Part shown: positions 1 through 8,164 of the stretch, piece by piece
Layout: every line of letters starts with the position of its first letter
Numbering within the stretch: position 1 is the first letter of the stretch
NCBI RefSeq assembly: GCF_001940455.1
Contig: NZ_MKQR01000002.1
Coordinates: 155,030-219,029, forward strand
Origin: Actinokineospora bangkokensis
Lineage (GTDB): Bacteria; Actinomycetota; Actinomycetes; Mycobacteriales; Pseudonocardiaceae
DNA length: 64,000 nt
Direction: 5' to 3'
Made by a program: the position numbers and the translations under genes
Notes under the pieces: generated by a model
Databases searched by the model: none
The model's input: the letters and a program-made list of their open reading frames with translations, nothing else
What the model was told of the DNA's origin: nothing

Positions 1-859
1 GACGGGCGAGGTCCAGCACCTCGTCGACGGACTCGTTCTCCAGCACGGCGACGGCGAGGGCGGCGGCGTGCTCGATCGGGGTCCGGTCGCAGAACCAGCG
101 CGCCACTGCCACGTCCGGCAGGTCCCGCAGGTCGGCCAGCGCCTCAGCCTTGGTCAGCACCCCCGCCTGCACCTGCAGGGCGAGCATCGCCGCCAGCGCC
201 GCACGTGACGGCGAAGGCGCCTCGGCCAAGGGTGCCGCGAGGGTGGTCTTCAGCAGCTCCAACGCTCCCTCGACGCTGGAACTGCCCGATGCCTCCAACG
301 CGGCAACCGCCACGTCGAGCGGGGCCGGGGCGCTCAGCCGCACGGTGTGGGCGGCCCCGCAGGACTGGCTCGGGTGGTCGACGATGACGACCAGGTGGCA
401 CCTCACCGTGGCGAAGACCGCCTCGCACTGGGCGAAGGCGCTGTCGGTGAGCGGGGTGCCGCCCAGATCCCGCAGGTCCCAGACGTAGCCGACGCCGGGG
501 TCCAGTTCTTCGGTGCGCACGCTGCCCGGGGTCCGCTCGGGGTTCAGGTCTGCGACCCGCCTGACGCCGCGATCGACCAGCAGCCTGCGTGCGGCGTGCG
601 TGCGCCCACTGCCCCGACCGCAGACCACCACCGCGCCTGCTACCAGCGCCCGTGCCGCGACGTCGAACCCCTCCGGCGCGGCGAAGCAGTGGCGGACGTG
701 GTCGAGTTCGGCGGGTGTCGAATAGCGCACCACCAGGTCCTCACGGCCGATACCGCTGCCCACGATGTTGATGTCGCCGTTGACGACGTGTGCTTGCACG
801 CCCGAGTTGTCGTTGGTCTTGTTGCCCTGCGTCAGCTCGCTCTTGGTCTCGGTGCTCAT
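1..859 (-). CDS. P-loop effector-like protein with N-terminal amyloid-like motif (partial, runs off the window)
   Basis: The gene starts at ATG 859 and stays open to base 1, so only about 286 N-terminal residues are visible. Its start overlaps the stop of the upstream cyclase-like gene by 4 nt (ATGA), which suggests translational coupling. Residues 20-34 read GVQAHVVNGDINIVG, close to the C-terminal motif of that upstream protein. This looks like the actinobacterial BASS3/RHIM-like amyloid signalling motifs, and family assignment is by eye. Around residues 90-105 a phosphate-binding-loop-like stretch, CGRGSGRTHAA, has Arg where a canonical Walker A has Lys. The rest is alpha/beta and Ala/Leu-rich, as in STAND-like or effector proteins of conflict systems. 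The C-terminal domain that would reveal the effector activity is outside the window. Confidence 0.75.
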   Translation of the reverse strand, partial: MSTETKSELTQGNKTNDNSGVQAHVVNGDINIVGSGIGREDLVVRYSTPAELDHVRHCFAAPEGFDVAARALVAGAVVVCGRGSGRTHAARRLLVDRGVRRVADLNPERTPGSVRTEELDPGVGYVWDLRDLGGTPLTDSAFAQCEAVFATVRCHLVVIVDHPSQSCGAAHTVRLSAPAPLDVAVAALEASGSSSVEGALELLKTTLAAPLAEAPSPSRAALAAMLALQVQAGVLTKAEALADLRDLPDVAVARWFCDRTPIEHAAALAVAVLENESVDEVLDLAR

Positions 860-1572
860 CGCCTGCCACCGAGGTTGACGCCACCGTTGATGGTGTGGGC
901 CTGCACACCGTGCATCGCGCCGTAGACCGTGTTCGCCACCGGTGGTGCGCTCGCGGCCTCCTGAGGCGGTTCGACCAGGCGCGCCAGCGTGCTCGCGTCG
1001 ACCCCGGGCACCCTGACCCACGCCTTGTCGGCGAACTCCTTGTGGACCACCCGCAGGGGTGTGAACTCCGAGCGCCGGACCCGGGTGGTGTGGTCACCGG
1101 AGAACACCGCGTTGATGACCTTGTCGGAGATGACCAGCGCGCTGGCGGTGGCCCCGCTGGTCTGCTCGACGCAGCGGGCGAACAGGTCCTTGACCGCTTG
1201 GGCGTCGAGCAGCCGATTGGTGTCGACCCGCCCGCGGTGCAGGCCCGCCCCCTCCCCGACCGGGCCGATCTCGACCGCCATCCGCAGCCGCACGTCCGGC
1301 TTGTGCCAGGTGTTGTGCTCGACCAGCACGCTGTCCACGGCGACCGCCGCGTCCACCACGTCTGCGACCCTGGTGGTGGGCAGGGTGATCAGCGCCCCGT
1401 CACCGGTATCGGCCCAATCGAGCACGTCCGTCTCAAGCTCGCCGTCGCGCAGCGCTCCGCTCACTGCGGCCAGGGCCACCGACCGCGCTGCGGCCACGTG
1501 GTGACCGGGCAGCGAGCCCGAGCCGACCAGGTCCACCCCTAGTACCGCCCGTAGATCCGGAACCAGCCCCAT
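856..1572 (-). CDS. Class III nucleotide cyclase-like protein with C-terminal amyloid-like motif
   Basis: A 238-residue protein. The fold is suggested by VLGVDLVGSGSLPGH near the N-terminus, with Asp14 in the position of the first metal-binding Asp of class III cyclases. DTGDGALI around residue 58 supplies the second (GDG). No full set of substrate-specifying residues can be confirmed by eye, so it may bind nucleotide without cyclising it. The C-terminus, residues 216-235, ends VYGAMHGVQAHTINGGVNLG, which matches the N-terminal motif of the next gene. A GGGGAAGCGG ribosome site precedes ATG 1572. It lies 69 bp downstream of a Crp/Fnr regulator and overlaps the effector gene by 4 nt. Confidence 0.75.
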   Translation of the reverse strand: MGLVPDLRAVLGVDLVGSGSLPGHHVAAARSVALAAVSGALRDGELETDVLDWADTGDGALITLPTTRVADVVDAAVAVDSVLVEHNTWHKPDVRLRMAVEIGPVGEGAGLHRGRVDTNRLLDAQAVKDLFARCVEQTSGATASALVISDKVINAVFSGDHTTRVRRSEFTPLRVVHKEFADKAWVRVPGVDASTLARLVEPPQEAASAPPVANTVYGAMHGVQAHTINGGVNLGGRR

Positions 1573-1641
1573 CCGCTTCCCCTTCCCCGCTCATCCGAGG
1601 GGGACATCGTCGGCAGGCGCGAGACGGCCCTCCCCCGGAAA

Positions 1642-2256
1642 TCAGGGGTTCGGGCGAAGTCGGTACCAGAGCCTGCCGGTCTCGACGACGCCGCGGTCGC
1701 GGAGGCGGGCCAGGGCGGTTTCGACGTGCTTCTCGGAGGCGGCCACGGCGGTGGACATGTCGCGCTGGCTGATGCCGCGGACGAGCAGGCCCTGCTCCGA
1801 GGGAGTGCCGAAGGAGGTGGCCCACTCGCGCAGGTAGCTGTGCAGGCGGGTGGTGACGTCGCGGGTCGCGGTGAGGCGGGCGTGGTCGGCGCGGCGGCGC
1901 TGGGCGCCCCAGGTGGCGTCGACGAGGGCGTGGACATCGGGGTCGGTGGCGCGCAGGTGGCGGAAAGCAGGGGCCGGGACGAGGTGGGCCACGACCCGGT
2001 CGAGGACTTGGATTGTGGCGCTGCGGGGGGCGTTGTTGAGCACGCCTGCCTCGCCGATCAGCTCACCGGGGCCGACAAGGCCGAGGAAGGCGGTGTCGCC
2101 GTCGGGGGTGAGCAGGAAGACCTTGGCCAGGCCCACGGCCAGCAGCAGGACGTGGGTGCTGGGGTCACCGGTGTGCAGCAGGTATGCACCCCGGTTGAAG
2201 GGGACCGGCTGTCCGGCGGCGCGCAGGCGGGCGCGGCCCGCGTCGGCGGTGGGCAT
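1642..2256 (-). CDS. Crp/Fnr-family transcriptional regulator
   Basis: A 204-residue protein with an N-terminal cyclic-nucleotide-binding beta-roll and a C-terminal winged helix. The phosphate-binding cassette is well preserved: GELIGEAGVLNNAPRSA at residues 64-80, with Glu69, Arg78 and Ser79 in the places that contact the cyclic phosphate in CRP. The recognition region is ISQRDMSTAVAASEKHVETA near residues 158-177. It lies just upstream of a cyclase-like gene on the same strand, so it could sense a nucleotide made or bound by that protein; that link is inference. An independent housekeeping role is possible. Confidence 0.85.
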   Translation of the reverse strand: MPTADAGRARLRAAGQPVPFNRGAYLLHTGDPSTHVLLLAVGLAKVFLLTPDGDTAFLGLVGPGELIGEAGVLNNAPRSATIQVLDRVVAHLVPAPAFRHLRATDPDVHALVDATWGAQRRRADHARLTATRDVTTRLHSYLREWATSFGTPSEQGLLVRGISQRDMSTAVAASEKHVETALARLRDRGVVETGRLWYRLRPNP

Positions 2257-2313
2257 GTGTTGATCGTGCCCAGTCCGGGGCTGCCTCGTCCTGCACCCCC
2301 GGAACTGGACTGG

Positions 2314-3090
2314 TCAGGCGGGGGTGGGGGTGAGGGTGGCGACGGCCTTGGGGACGTTGTTGACGCAGAGGGCGTCGACGCCCGCGGCGAGGAGGGTTCG
2401 GGCGAACTTGAGGGTGGGGCACCAGGCCAGGAACTCGCGGCCGCTGGCGTGGACGGTGTCGACGACGTAGTCGAGGGGGCGCAGGAGGGCTGCCTCGTCC
2501 TCCTCCTTGGCGTGCAGGGAGCCCCAGTGGGGGGCCAGGACCTGCACGTCGAGGTGGGCGGCGGCGGCGACGGCCTGGTCGATGGGGAACTCCAGCCAGG
2601 TGAGCAGGCCGCGGGGGACGTCGGGGGCCAGCTCCTTGGCGATGTCGAGGGCGCCCGCGTCGAAGGAGCTGATGAGGGTGGGGCGGGTCTTGGCGGTGCG
2701 GCGGGCGGTGGCGGCGAGGCGGCCCATGGTGGAGAGGGGGCGGGTGCGGGTGGCGTCCTCCATGGAGGTCTTGACGTCGAAGTCGACGCCGACCGCGGTG
2801 GGGAGGGCCTCCAGGAGGTGGTCGAGGCGCAGGGTGCCGCGGGCCTCGGCCTCGGCGCCGGTGAGGTCGGCGTAGAAGGCGCCGTCGGGGGCCGCCGGGT
2901 TGTGGGCGACCACCAGGGTGTCGTCGGCCGTGCGGCGGACGTCGACCTCGACCCAGTCGACGCCCGCGGCCGCGGCGGCGAGGAAGGAGGCCAGGGAGTT
3001 CTCCTCGTGGCCCGCGACCACGCCGCGGCCGCAGCCGCGGTGCCCCAGGAGAACCGGCCTGGGCCCGAACACCGATCCGTTGCCGTCCAT
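2314..3090 (-). CDS. Glycerophosphodiester phosphodiesterase (GDPD family)
   Basis: A 258-residue cytoplasmic TIM-barrel protein, as no signal peptide is visible. The family hallmarks are LLGHRGCGRG followed by HEENS (catalytic HRG...E-N) and the EVDVRRTADDTLVVAHNP metal-site segment. It would hydrolyse glycerophosphodiesters to glycerol-3-phosphate and an alcohol. The start at ATG 3090 was chosen because the family begins just before the HRG motif; longer upstream frames enter the neighbouring gene. It is the third gene of a minus-strand operon, 37 bp after a nucleotidyltransferase, next to a CDP-glycerol-type transferase. That context suggests turnover or salvage for a glycerol-phosphate wall polymer. 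Confidence 0.85.
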   Translation of the reverse strand: MDGNGSVFGPRPVLLGHRGCGRGVVAGHEENSLASFLAAAAAGVDWVEVDVRRTADDTLVVAHNPAAPDGAFYADLTGAEAEARGTLRLDHLLEALPTAVGVDFDVKTSMEDATRTRPLSTMGRLAATARRTAKTRPTLISSFDAGALDIAKELAPDVPRGLLTWLEFPIDQAVAAAAHLDVQVLAPHWGSLHAKEEDEAALLRPLDYVVDTVHASGREFLAWCPTLKFARTLLAAGVDALCVNNVPKAVATLTPTPA

Positions 3091-3127
3091 AGCGCGCCGC
3101 CACCCACCGGCGCGGCGCGCTGCGGCG

Positions 3128-3853
3128 CTACGCGGCGGACGTGACGGTCTTGCCCACCTCCACGTTCGCACGTTCGAGGTCGCCTGCGAAGTCCACCTCC
3201 ACCACGAAGTGCGCGGAGATGTCCAGCGCCTCCACCAGCAGCCCACCAGCCCCGATCGCGGACTCGATGCCGCGCTCGAAGTAGTCGGTGTCGGTGCACG
3301 CCTCCAGGTGCTCGACGAGCACCCCCAGGTCCGGGGGAGCGATGTAGTTGATGCCGACGGCCTCACCGAGACCGCCGACCACCGATTTTGACAGCTCGGC
3401 GATGAACCCGTCCGGTGAAGCGGTGTACTTCACCTCCTCCTCGCCCACGGCGGCGGTGTTGACGCAGACGAACGAGCGGCCGCGGGCGATGGCGGCGCGC
3501 ACCGGGTCGAGCAGCGCGGGGTCGAACACGACGTCGCCGTTGAGCCACAGCACGCCGCCGTCGCCGGGCTTGCGGACGGCCTTGAGCAGGCTCTTCGCGG
3601 TGTTGGTGTGCTGGTAGCGCTCGTTGTAGGCGAACCGGGCGTCCGGGGCGGCGGCCATCACCTGCGCGGCCTCGAAGCCGACGACGATGGTCGGGTCGAA
3701 CCCGTCGGGGCCGAAGGCGGCGGTGAGGTTGTCCAGCTGCTGCTGCAGGATCGAGCGCCCGTCGACCAGGGGGGTCAGCGGCTTGGGCTTGGGCATGCCC
3801 AGGCGGGTGCCCATGCCCGCGGCCAGGATCACGACTCGCTGTCGGTGGTTCAC
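3128..3853 (-). CDS. Sugar/alcohol-phosphate nucleotidyltransferase (NTP_transferase family)
   Basis: A 241-residue enzyme. The N-terminal signature VVILAAGMGTRLGMPKPKPL is the NTP-binding GxGTRL...PKPL loop of nucleotidyltransferases such as RmlA, LicC and choline- or glycerol-phosphate cytidylyltransferases. LWLNGDVVFDP supplies the metal-binding Asp region. The substrate cannot be told from sequence. The ATGA overlap with the upstream CDP-glycerol glycerophosphotransferase-like gene makes a CTP-dependent activation of an alcohol phosphate the most likely role. Cytoplasmic. Confidence 0.85.
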   Translation of the reverse strand: MNHRQRVVILAAGMGTRLGMPKPKPLTPLVDGRSILQQQLDNLTAAFGPDGFDPTIVVGFEAAQVMAAAPDARFAYNERYQHTNTAKSLLKAVRKPGDGGVLWLNGDVVFDPALLDPVRAAIARGRSFVCVNTAAVGEEEVKYTASPDGFIAELSKSVVGGLGEAVGINYIAPPDLGVLVEHLEACTDTDYFERGIESAIGAGGLLVEALDISAHFVVEVDFAGDLERANVEVGKTVTSAA

Positions 3854-5106
3854 GCCGACCTCCCCGGTGCGCTCGCGCGGCCGTCCGCCAGCGCCGCCAG
3901 GCAGGCGTCGCGCAGGGCCGCTGTCTCGGTGATGGCGGCCAGGAACCGGGTGGTGGACTCACCCGGGCCCAGGTCGCCGAAGTAGCCGCGCCTGGCGGCG
4001 TGCCGGTCGCCGCGACGGGTGTCGTCGGCCAGCCGGGCGGTCAGGGTCGCCGTCAGGTCGGCGATGGTGGAGCTGTCGACGACGTCCGCGGCGGCGGCCA
4101 CGGGGGCCTCGCGCAGCAGCCGGTCGCGGTCGTCGTACCGGTCCGCGATGAACATCGGCTGGTCGACGCGCAGGTAGAGGAAGTCCAGGCCGACCGAGGA
4201 CACGTCGGTGACGATGAGGTCGCAGCCGGGGAACACCGCGAGGATGTCGCCGGTGGCGTGCACCTGGTGGCCCGCGTCCGGGTCGAGGCGGGCGGCGGCC
4301 TCCACCAGGCGCACCACCTCGCGGTGCGCCTCGGCCACCGAGGGCAGCGGGCTCACCGGCACGCGCGGGTGCGGCTTGTAGACCACCCGGGTGCCCGGCA
4401 CCGCCAGCGCCGCGGCCACGACGCGGGGGCCGAGCACGTCGACGGAGGTGTAGTTGTTCGAGGCGTTCTCGCCCTCCCAGGTGGGGGCGTAGAGGATCGT
4501 GCGCCGCCCGCTCGGCGCCAGCAGCGGCTGCGGGCGCAGGTCCAGCTGCGGGCGGCCGACGGGCACGAGCTTGGCCTCGTCGAAGCCGATCAGCGCGGCG
4601 CGGTGGCGGGCGACGGCGTTGGGACCGGCGACGAACACCCGGTCGTAGGCCTTCACCTGGTTGGAGACCATGCACACCTTGTCGGACTCGCCGTGGTTGA
4701 CGTGCACGTGCAGCACCCGCCGCTGCATCAGCGAGTGGAAGTTGTGCACCGAGTTGTTGACGTAAACGGCGACCTTGAAGTCGCTGGTCTCGTACAGCTC
4801 CACCAGGTCGGGGAACGACGGCGCCAGCACCACCCGCAGCGCGGTGAGCCCGGCCAGCTCCGCGGCGGTGCGCTCGTTGCGGGTGATGACCACGGTGGGG
4901 TGGTGGGCGTCGAGCAGCTCGAACACCGGCAGCCACTGTTTGAGCTGGTAGAGCTTGCGCGGGTCGTCGGCGAAGTACACGGCGACCTCGCCGGGCACCG
5001 GTTCGCCTGGGGTGTAGCCGGACGGCACCGGCCCCCCGGGGGAGTCCAGGAGCCGGTGCGGGTCCGCACTGGTCCTGGTTGTCCTGCGACGACCGAACAA
5101 GCGCAT
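3850..5106 (-). CDS. CDP-glycerol glycerophosphotransferase family protein
   Basis: A 418-residue protein of the TagB/TagF type, which polymerises or primes glycerol-phosphate units on wall teichoic-acid-like polymers at the inner face of the membrane. Supporting motifs are HVHVNHGESDK (the family's HGxxxK acceptor-binding stretch), TILYAPTWEGENASNNY, VYKPHPR, and DLIVTDVSSVGLDFL near the C-terminus (the D-x-S-S nucleotide-binding segment). It has no clear transmembrane helix but a basic N-terminus (RLFGRRRTTR) that may associate with the membrane. It is the first gene of the three-gene minus-strand operon and faces the nitrogen-starvation cluster across a 351-bp gap. Confidence 0.85.
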   Translation of the reverse strand: MRLFGRRRTTRTSADPHRLLDSPGGPVPSGYTPGEPVPGEVAVYFADDPRKLYQLKQWLPVFELLDAHHPTVVITRNERTAAELAGLTALRVVLAPSFPDLVELYETSDFKVAVYVNNSVHNFHSLMQRRVLHVHVNHGESDKVCMVSNQVKAYDRVFVAGPNAVARHRAALIGFDEAKLVPVGRPQLDLRPQPLLAPSGRRTILYAPTWEGENASNNYTSVDVLGPRVVAAALAVPGTRVVYKPHPRVPVSPLPSVAEAHREVVRLVEAAARLDPDAGHQVHATGDILAVFPGCDLIVTDVSSVGLDFLYLRVDQPMFIADRYDDRDRLLREAPVAAAADVVDSSTIADLTATLTARLADDTRRGDRHAARRGYFGDLGPGESTTRFLAAITETAALRDACLAALADGRASAPGRSA

Positions 5107-5457
5107 GCGGCAGCCCCTCCTCCGGGGTCGTGCGGGTACGCGCCAGCGCAGCAGGGACCGGCTGGTCGCGAAAGGGTGGGGTGAACGGTCGTCCGGCTGT
5201 CAGGCGCGGGGCCGTGCCCGGACATTGTCACCCCCGGCACACCTGTTGGCCAAGTGGGGTACGGGCGAGAGAAACCAACTATTTACCGTTCCCCACCCGT
5301 TCCGGGGACCGGTTCGCGCGCACTACCGGACCCGGGGCGGTCGCGGGAAGCCCGGTGAGCGCATCGATACGACCCGGCAACAAGGGCCCGGGTTCGGAAA
5401 CCGCCCGCTGTTCCGGGGGAAACGCGCTGGTCATCGGCGGCGCCTGTACTTGGTGCC
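5107..5457. other. Divergent intergenic region
   Basis: 351 bp between the wall-polymer operon (minus) and the Nit1C-type cluster (plus). It must hold both promoters. The only conspicuous AT-rich patch is AACTATTTACCG around 5277-5288, which reads CGGTAAATAGTT toward the minus operon. No clear palindromic operator or riboswitch was seen. Confidence 0.4.
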
Positions 5458-5748
5458 ATGCCGGAGATGTTCTTCACCGTGCGGTGGCCGGACGGCTCGG
5501 CGCAGCGGTGCTACTCGCCCTCGCTGGTGGTCGAGGACTACCTCGCGCCGGGCAGCAGCTACCCCGTCGCCGACTTCGTCGAGCGTAGCTGCGCGGCGCT
5601 GCGCGCGGGCTCCGAGCGGGTCCGCGCCAAGTACGGGTTCGGGTGCGCCAACGCCCTGGCCCAGGTCGAGGACATCCTGGCGCGGGCAGCGGCGCTCGCG
5701 GACACCCACCGTGCGGGACACGTGACGATCGAGGGGTTCGAGCGATGA
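5458..5748 (+). CDS. MSMEG_0570-family nitrogen starvation response protein
   Basis: A 96-residue protein that begins PEMFFTVRWPDGSAQRCYSPS, typical of the MSMEG_0570 family. These proteins occur only in the Nit1C-type cluster and have no established biochemical activity. Features are a short beta-rich start, the YLAPGSSYPVADFVERS segment and a C-terminal helix. It is the first gene of the cluster and overlaps the flavin monooxygenase start by 4 nt (ATGA). Confidence 0.85.
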   Translation: MPEMFFTVRWPDGSAQRCYSPSLVVEDYLAPGSSYPVADFVERSCAALRAGSERVRAKYGFGCANALAQVEDILARAAALADTHRAGHVTIEGFER

Positions 5749-7106
5749 GCAGGCTGGTGCCGGTGCCGGGTGGGGACCTCGACGGTCTGCACCGCTCGGT
5801 CGTGGTGGTGGGCGGCGGGCAGGCGGGGCTCTCGATGAGCCACTGCCTCACCCAGCGGGGGGTGGACCACCTCGTGCTGGAGAAGGGGGAGCTGGCGAAC
5901 GAGTGGCGCGACCGGCGCTGGGACTCGTTCTGCCTGGTGACCCCGAACTGGCAGTGCGCCCTGCCCGGCTTCCCCTACGACGGGGTCGACCCGGGCGGGT
6001 TCATGCTGCGCGACGAGATCGTCGACTACCTGCGCCGCTACGCCGAGTCGTTCCGGCCGCCGCTGGTGGAGGGCGTCGAGGTGACCCGGCTGCGCGTGGA
6101 CGGCGAGGGCCGGTTCACCGTGCGGACGCCCGCGGGCACCCTCACCGCCGATCAGGTGGTGGTGGCGACCGGTCCCTACCAGGTGCCGCTCACCCCGCGC
6201 GTCGCGGAGCGCTTCCCCGACGGCGTGGCGCAGGTGCACTCGTCGGCCTACAAGAACCCCGACCAGCTGCCCGGGGGTGCCGTGCTCGTGGTCGGCACCG
6301 GCCAGTCCGGCTGCCAGATCGCCGAAGACCTCCACCTGGCCGGGCGGCGGGTGCACCTGGCCACCGGGTCGGCGCCGCGCGTGGCCCGCCGCTACCGCGG
6401 CCGCGACGTCGTCGACTGGCTGGAGGACATGGGCTACTACCGGCGCTCGATCGACGAGTTCGACGACGCCGACGCGGTGCGGATGCGCGCCAACCACTAC
6501 GTCACCGGCCGCGACGGCGGGCGCGACATCGACCTGCGCGCGTTCGCCGCGCAGGGCATGGTGCTGCACGGCAGGCTGGCCGGGGTGCGCGACGGCGTCG
6601 TCGAGTTCGGCGCCGACCTGCGCCGCAACCTCGACGCGGCGGACGCGGTGTCGGAGTCCATCAAGGACAGCTGCGACTCCTGGATCGCGAAGAACGGCAT
6701 CGACGCGCCGGAGGAGGCCCGCTACGTCCCGGTGTGGGAGCCCGAGCACGACGGTCCGACCACTGTGGACCTGGCGGCGGAGGGAATCACGTCCGTGGTG
6801 TGGTGCACCGGTTTTGGCCGCGACAACCGGTGGATCGACCTGCCGGTGTTCGACGGCCGCGGCTACCCGGCCCACCACCGCGGCGAGACCAGCTTCCCCG
6901 GCCTGTACTTCCTGGGCCTGCCCTGGCAGTGGACGTGGGGGTCCGGGCGCTTCTGCGGGGTCGCCCAGGACGCCGAACACCTCGCTGAGCAGATCACCCG
7001 CAAGCGCCTGCGCGGCAACGACTTCGAGGTGCCGTGGCTGTCCGGCACGCCGGTGACCACCTACCCCGGCGCGGACGAGTGGATCGCCCCGCGCACGGTC
7101 GCGTAA
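5745..7106 (+). CDS. MSMEG_0569-family flavin-dependent oxidoreductase
   Basis: A 453-residue flavoprotein monooxygenase. The FAD-binding GxGxxG is VVVVGGGQAGLSMS near residue 20. A second Rossmann motif, VLVVGTGQSGCQIAEDL (about residues 180-196), is for NADPH. The C-terminal ATG-like segment is VVWCTGFGRDNRW. The family is a fixed member of the Nit1C cluster (MSMEG_0569, NitH-like), which is needed for cyanide/nitrile assimilation in Pseudomonas pseudoalcaligenes. The substrate is not established. The ATG at 5745 was chosen because it overlaps the previous stop; in-frame upstream codons would run into the previous gene. Confidence 0.85.
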   Translation: MSRLVPVPGGDLDGLHRSVVVVGGGQAGLSMSHCLTQRGVDHLVLEKGELANEWRDRRWDSFCLVTPNWQCALPGFPYDGVDPGGFMLRDEIVDYLRRYAESFRPPLVEGVEVTRLRVDGEGRFTVRTPAGTLTADQVVVATGPYQVPLTPRVAERFPDGVAQVHSSAYKNPDQLPGGAVLVVGTGQSGCQIAEDLHLAGRRVHLATGSAPRVARRYRGRDVVDWLEDMGYYRRSIDEFDDADAVRMRANHYVTGRDGGRDIDLRAFAAQGMVLHGRLAGVRDGVVEFGADLRRNLDAADAVSESIKDSCDSWIAKNGIDAPEEARYVPVWEPEHDGPTTVDLAAEGITSVVWCTGFGRDNRWIDLPVFDGRGYPAHHRGETSFPGLYFLGLPWQWTWGSGRFCGVAQDAEHLAEQITRKRLRGNDFEVPWLSGTPVTTYPGADEWIAPRTVA

Positions 7107-7236
7107 AGCTGTTCACGTTGTGCCGCAATGCTTTTGGCGGTTCTCGCCACGCCCCACCCATGTCATCCACCGGCAACAAAAGACACGTCGTGTTGTTCCG
7201 CCGGGAATCGTTCGGACACCGCCGGGAGGTGGACTC

Positions 7237-8070
7237 ATGGCCATGACCAGCCGCTGGGTAGCCGACGCGCACCGCCACCTCGGGGTGCTGCCCGCCTACC
7301 CGTTCTACGGCGGACCGCCCATCAACGCCGACCTCGGGGCGCGGGCCACGGTCGACGAGCTGATCGCGGACCTCGACGCCGAGGGCGTCGAGCGGGCGCT
7401 GGTGATCCCCAACTACGGGGTGCCGGACCCGGATGTCGCCTTCGGGTTCAACGAGCTGGTCGTCGAGGCCGCGGGCCGCGACGAGCGCGTCCGCGCCGCG
7501 CTGTGGACCTCGCCCAAGCCGGGCGACCACGACCGCAACACCGCCGCGCTCGCCCTGGCGGGCGAGACCGGGGTGCGGGCGCTCAAGACCAGCTTCCTGC
7601 TCGGTGGTCGGCCCACCGACCCCGAGTGCAAGCCCGAGATCGACCGGATCTTCCACACCGCCAAGGAGCACGGCTTAGTCGTGCACGTGCACACCTCGCC
7701 GGGGTCGGCCTCCGACATCGACGAGGTGGGCACCCTGGTGCAGACCTACGGCGACGAGGTCGACATCCACCTGGTGCACTTCGGCGGCGGGATGTCCGGG
7801 CACATGAAGCTCGTCGGCGGTCGCTTCTTCGACTGGATCGCCGCGGGCAAGCGCGTGTACACCGACCTGTCCTGGGCCATCGGCTTCGCCCCGCGCTGGC
7901 TGGCCGAGGAGATCTCCCGGCGCGGCATCGGCCACGACCGGGTGCTCTTCGCCAGCGACCAGCCCTGGGGCGACTTCGCCGGGGAGTACCACAAGCTCGC
8001 CGCCGCGACCGGGGACGGCGAACTGGCCGACCTGGTCTTCCGCGACACCTTCGCGCGCCTCTACGCGTGA
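7237..8070 (+). CDS. Amidohydrolase-family metal-dependent hydrolase
   Basis: A 277-residue TIM-barrel protein of the amidohydrolase_2 type. Visible metal ligands are the early DAHRH (HxH), HVHTSP in the middle and ASDQPWGDF near the C-terminus (final Asp). A strong GGGAGGT lies 7 nt before ATG 7237, supporting this start over the longer frame from 7120. It sits between the monooxygenase and the Sll0783-type gene, with gaps of 130 and 94 bp. An amidohydrolase is not part of the core Nit1C set I know, so it may extend the pathway here, perhaps by hydrolysing an amide or acylated intermediate. Substrate unknown. Confidence 0.8.
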   Translation: MAMTSRWVADAHRHLGVLPAYPFYGGPPINADLGARATVDELIADLDAEGVERALVIPNYGVPDPDVAFGFNELVVEAAGRDERVRAALWTSPKPGDHDRNTAALALAGETGVRALKTSFLLGGRPTDPECKPEIDRIFHTAKEHGLVVHVHTSPGSASDIDEVGTLVQTYGDEVDIHLVHFGGGMSGHMKLVGGRFFDWIAAGKRVYTDLSWAIGFAPRWLAEEISRRGIGHDRVLFASDQPWGDFAGEYHKLAAATGDGELADLVFRDTFARLYA

Positions 8071-8164
8071 AGCGGCACCACCCCGCACCACCCGCCACAC
8101 CCCTCACCACCCAGCTCACCCTCACCACCGCAACGCACACCGCAACGGCAAGGAGAACGCTGCC

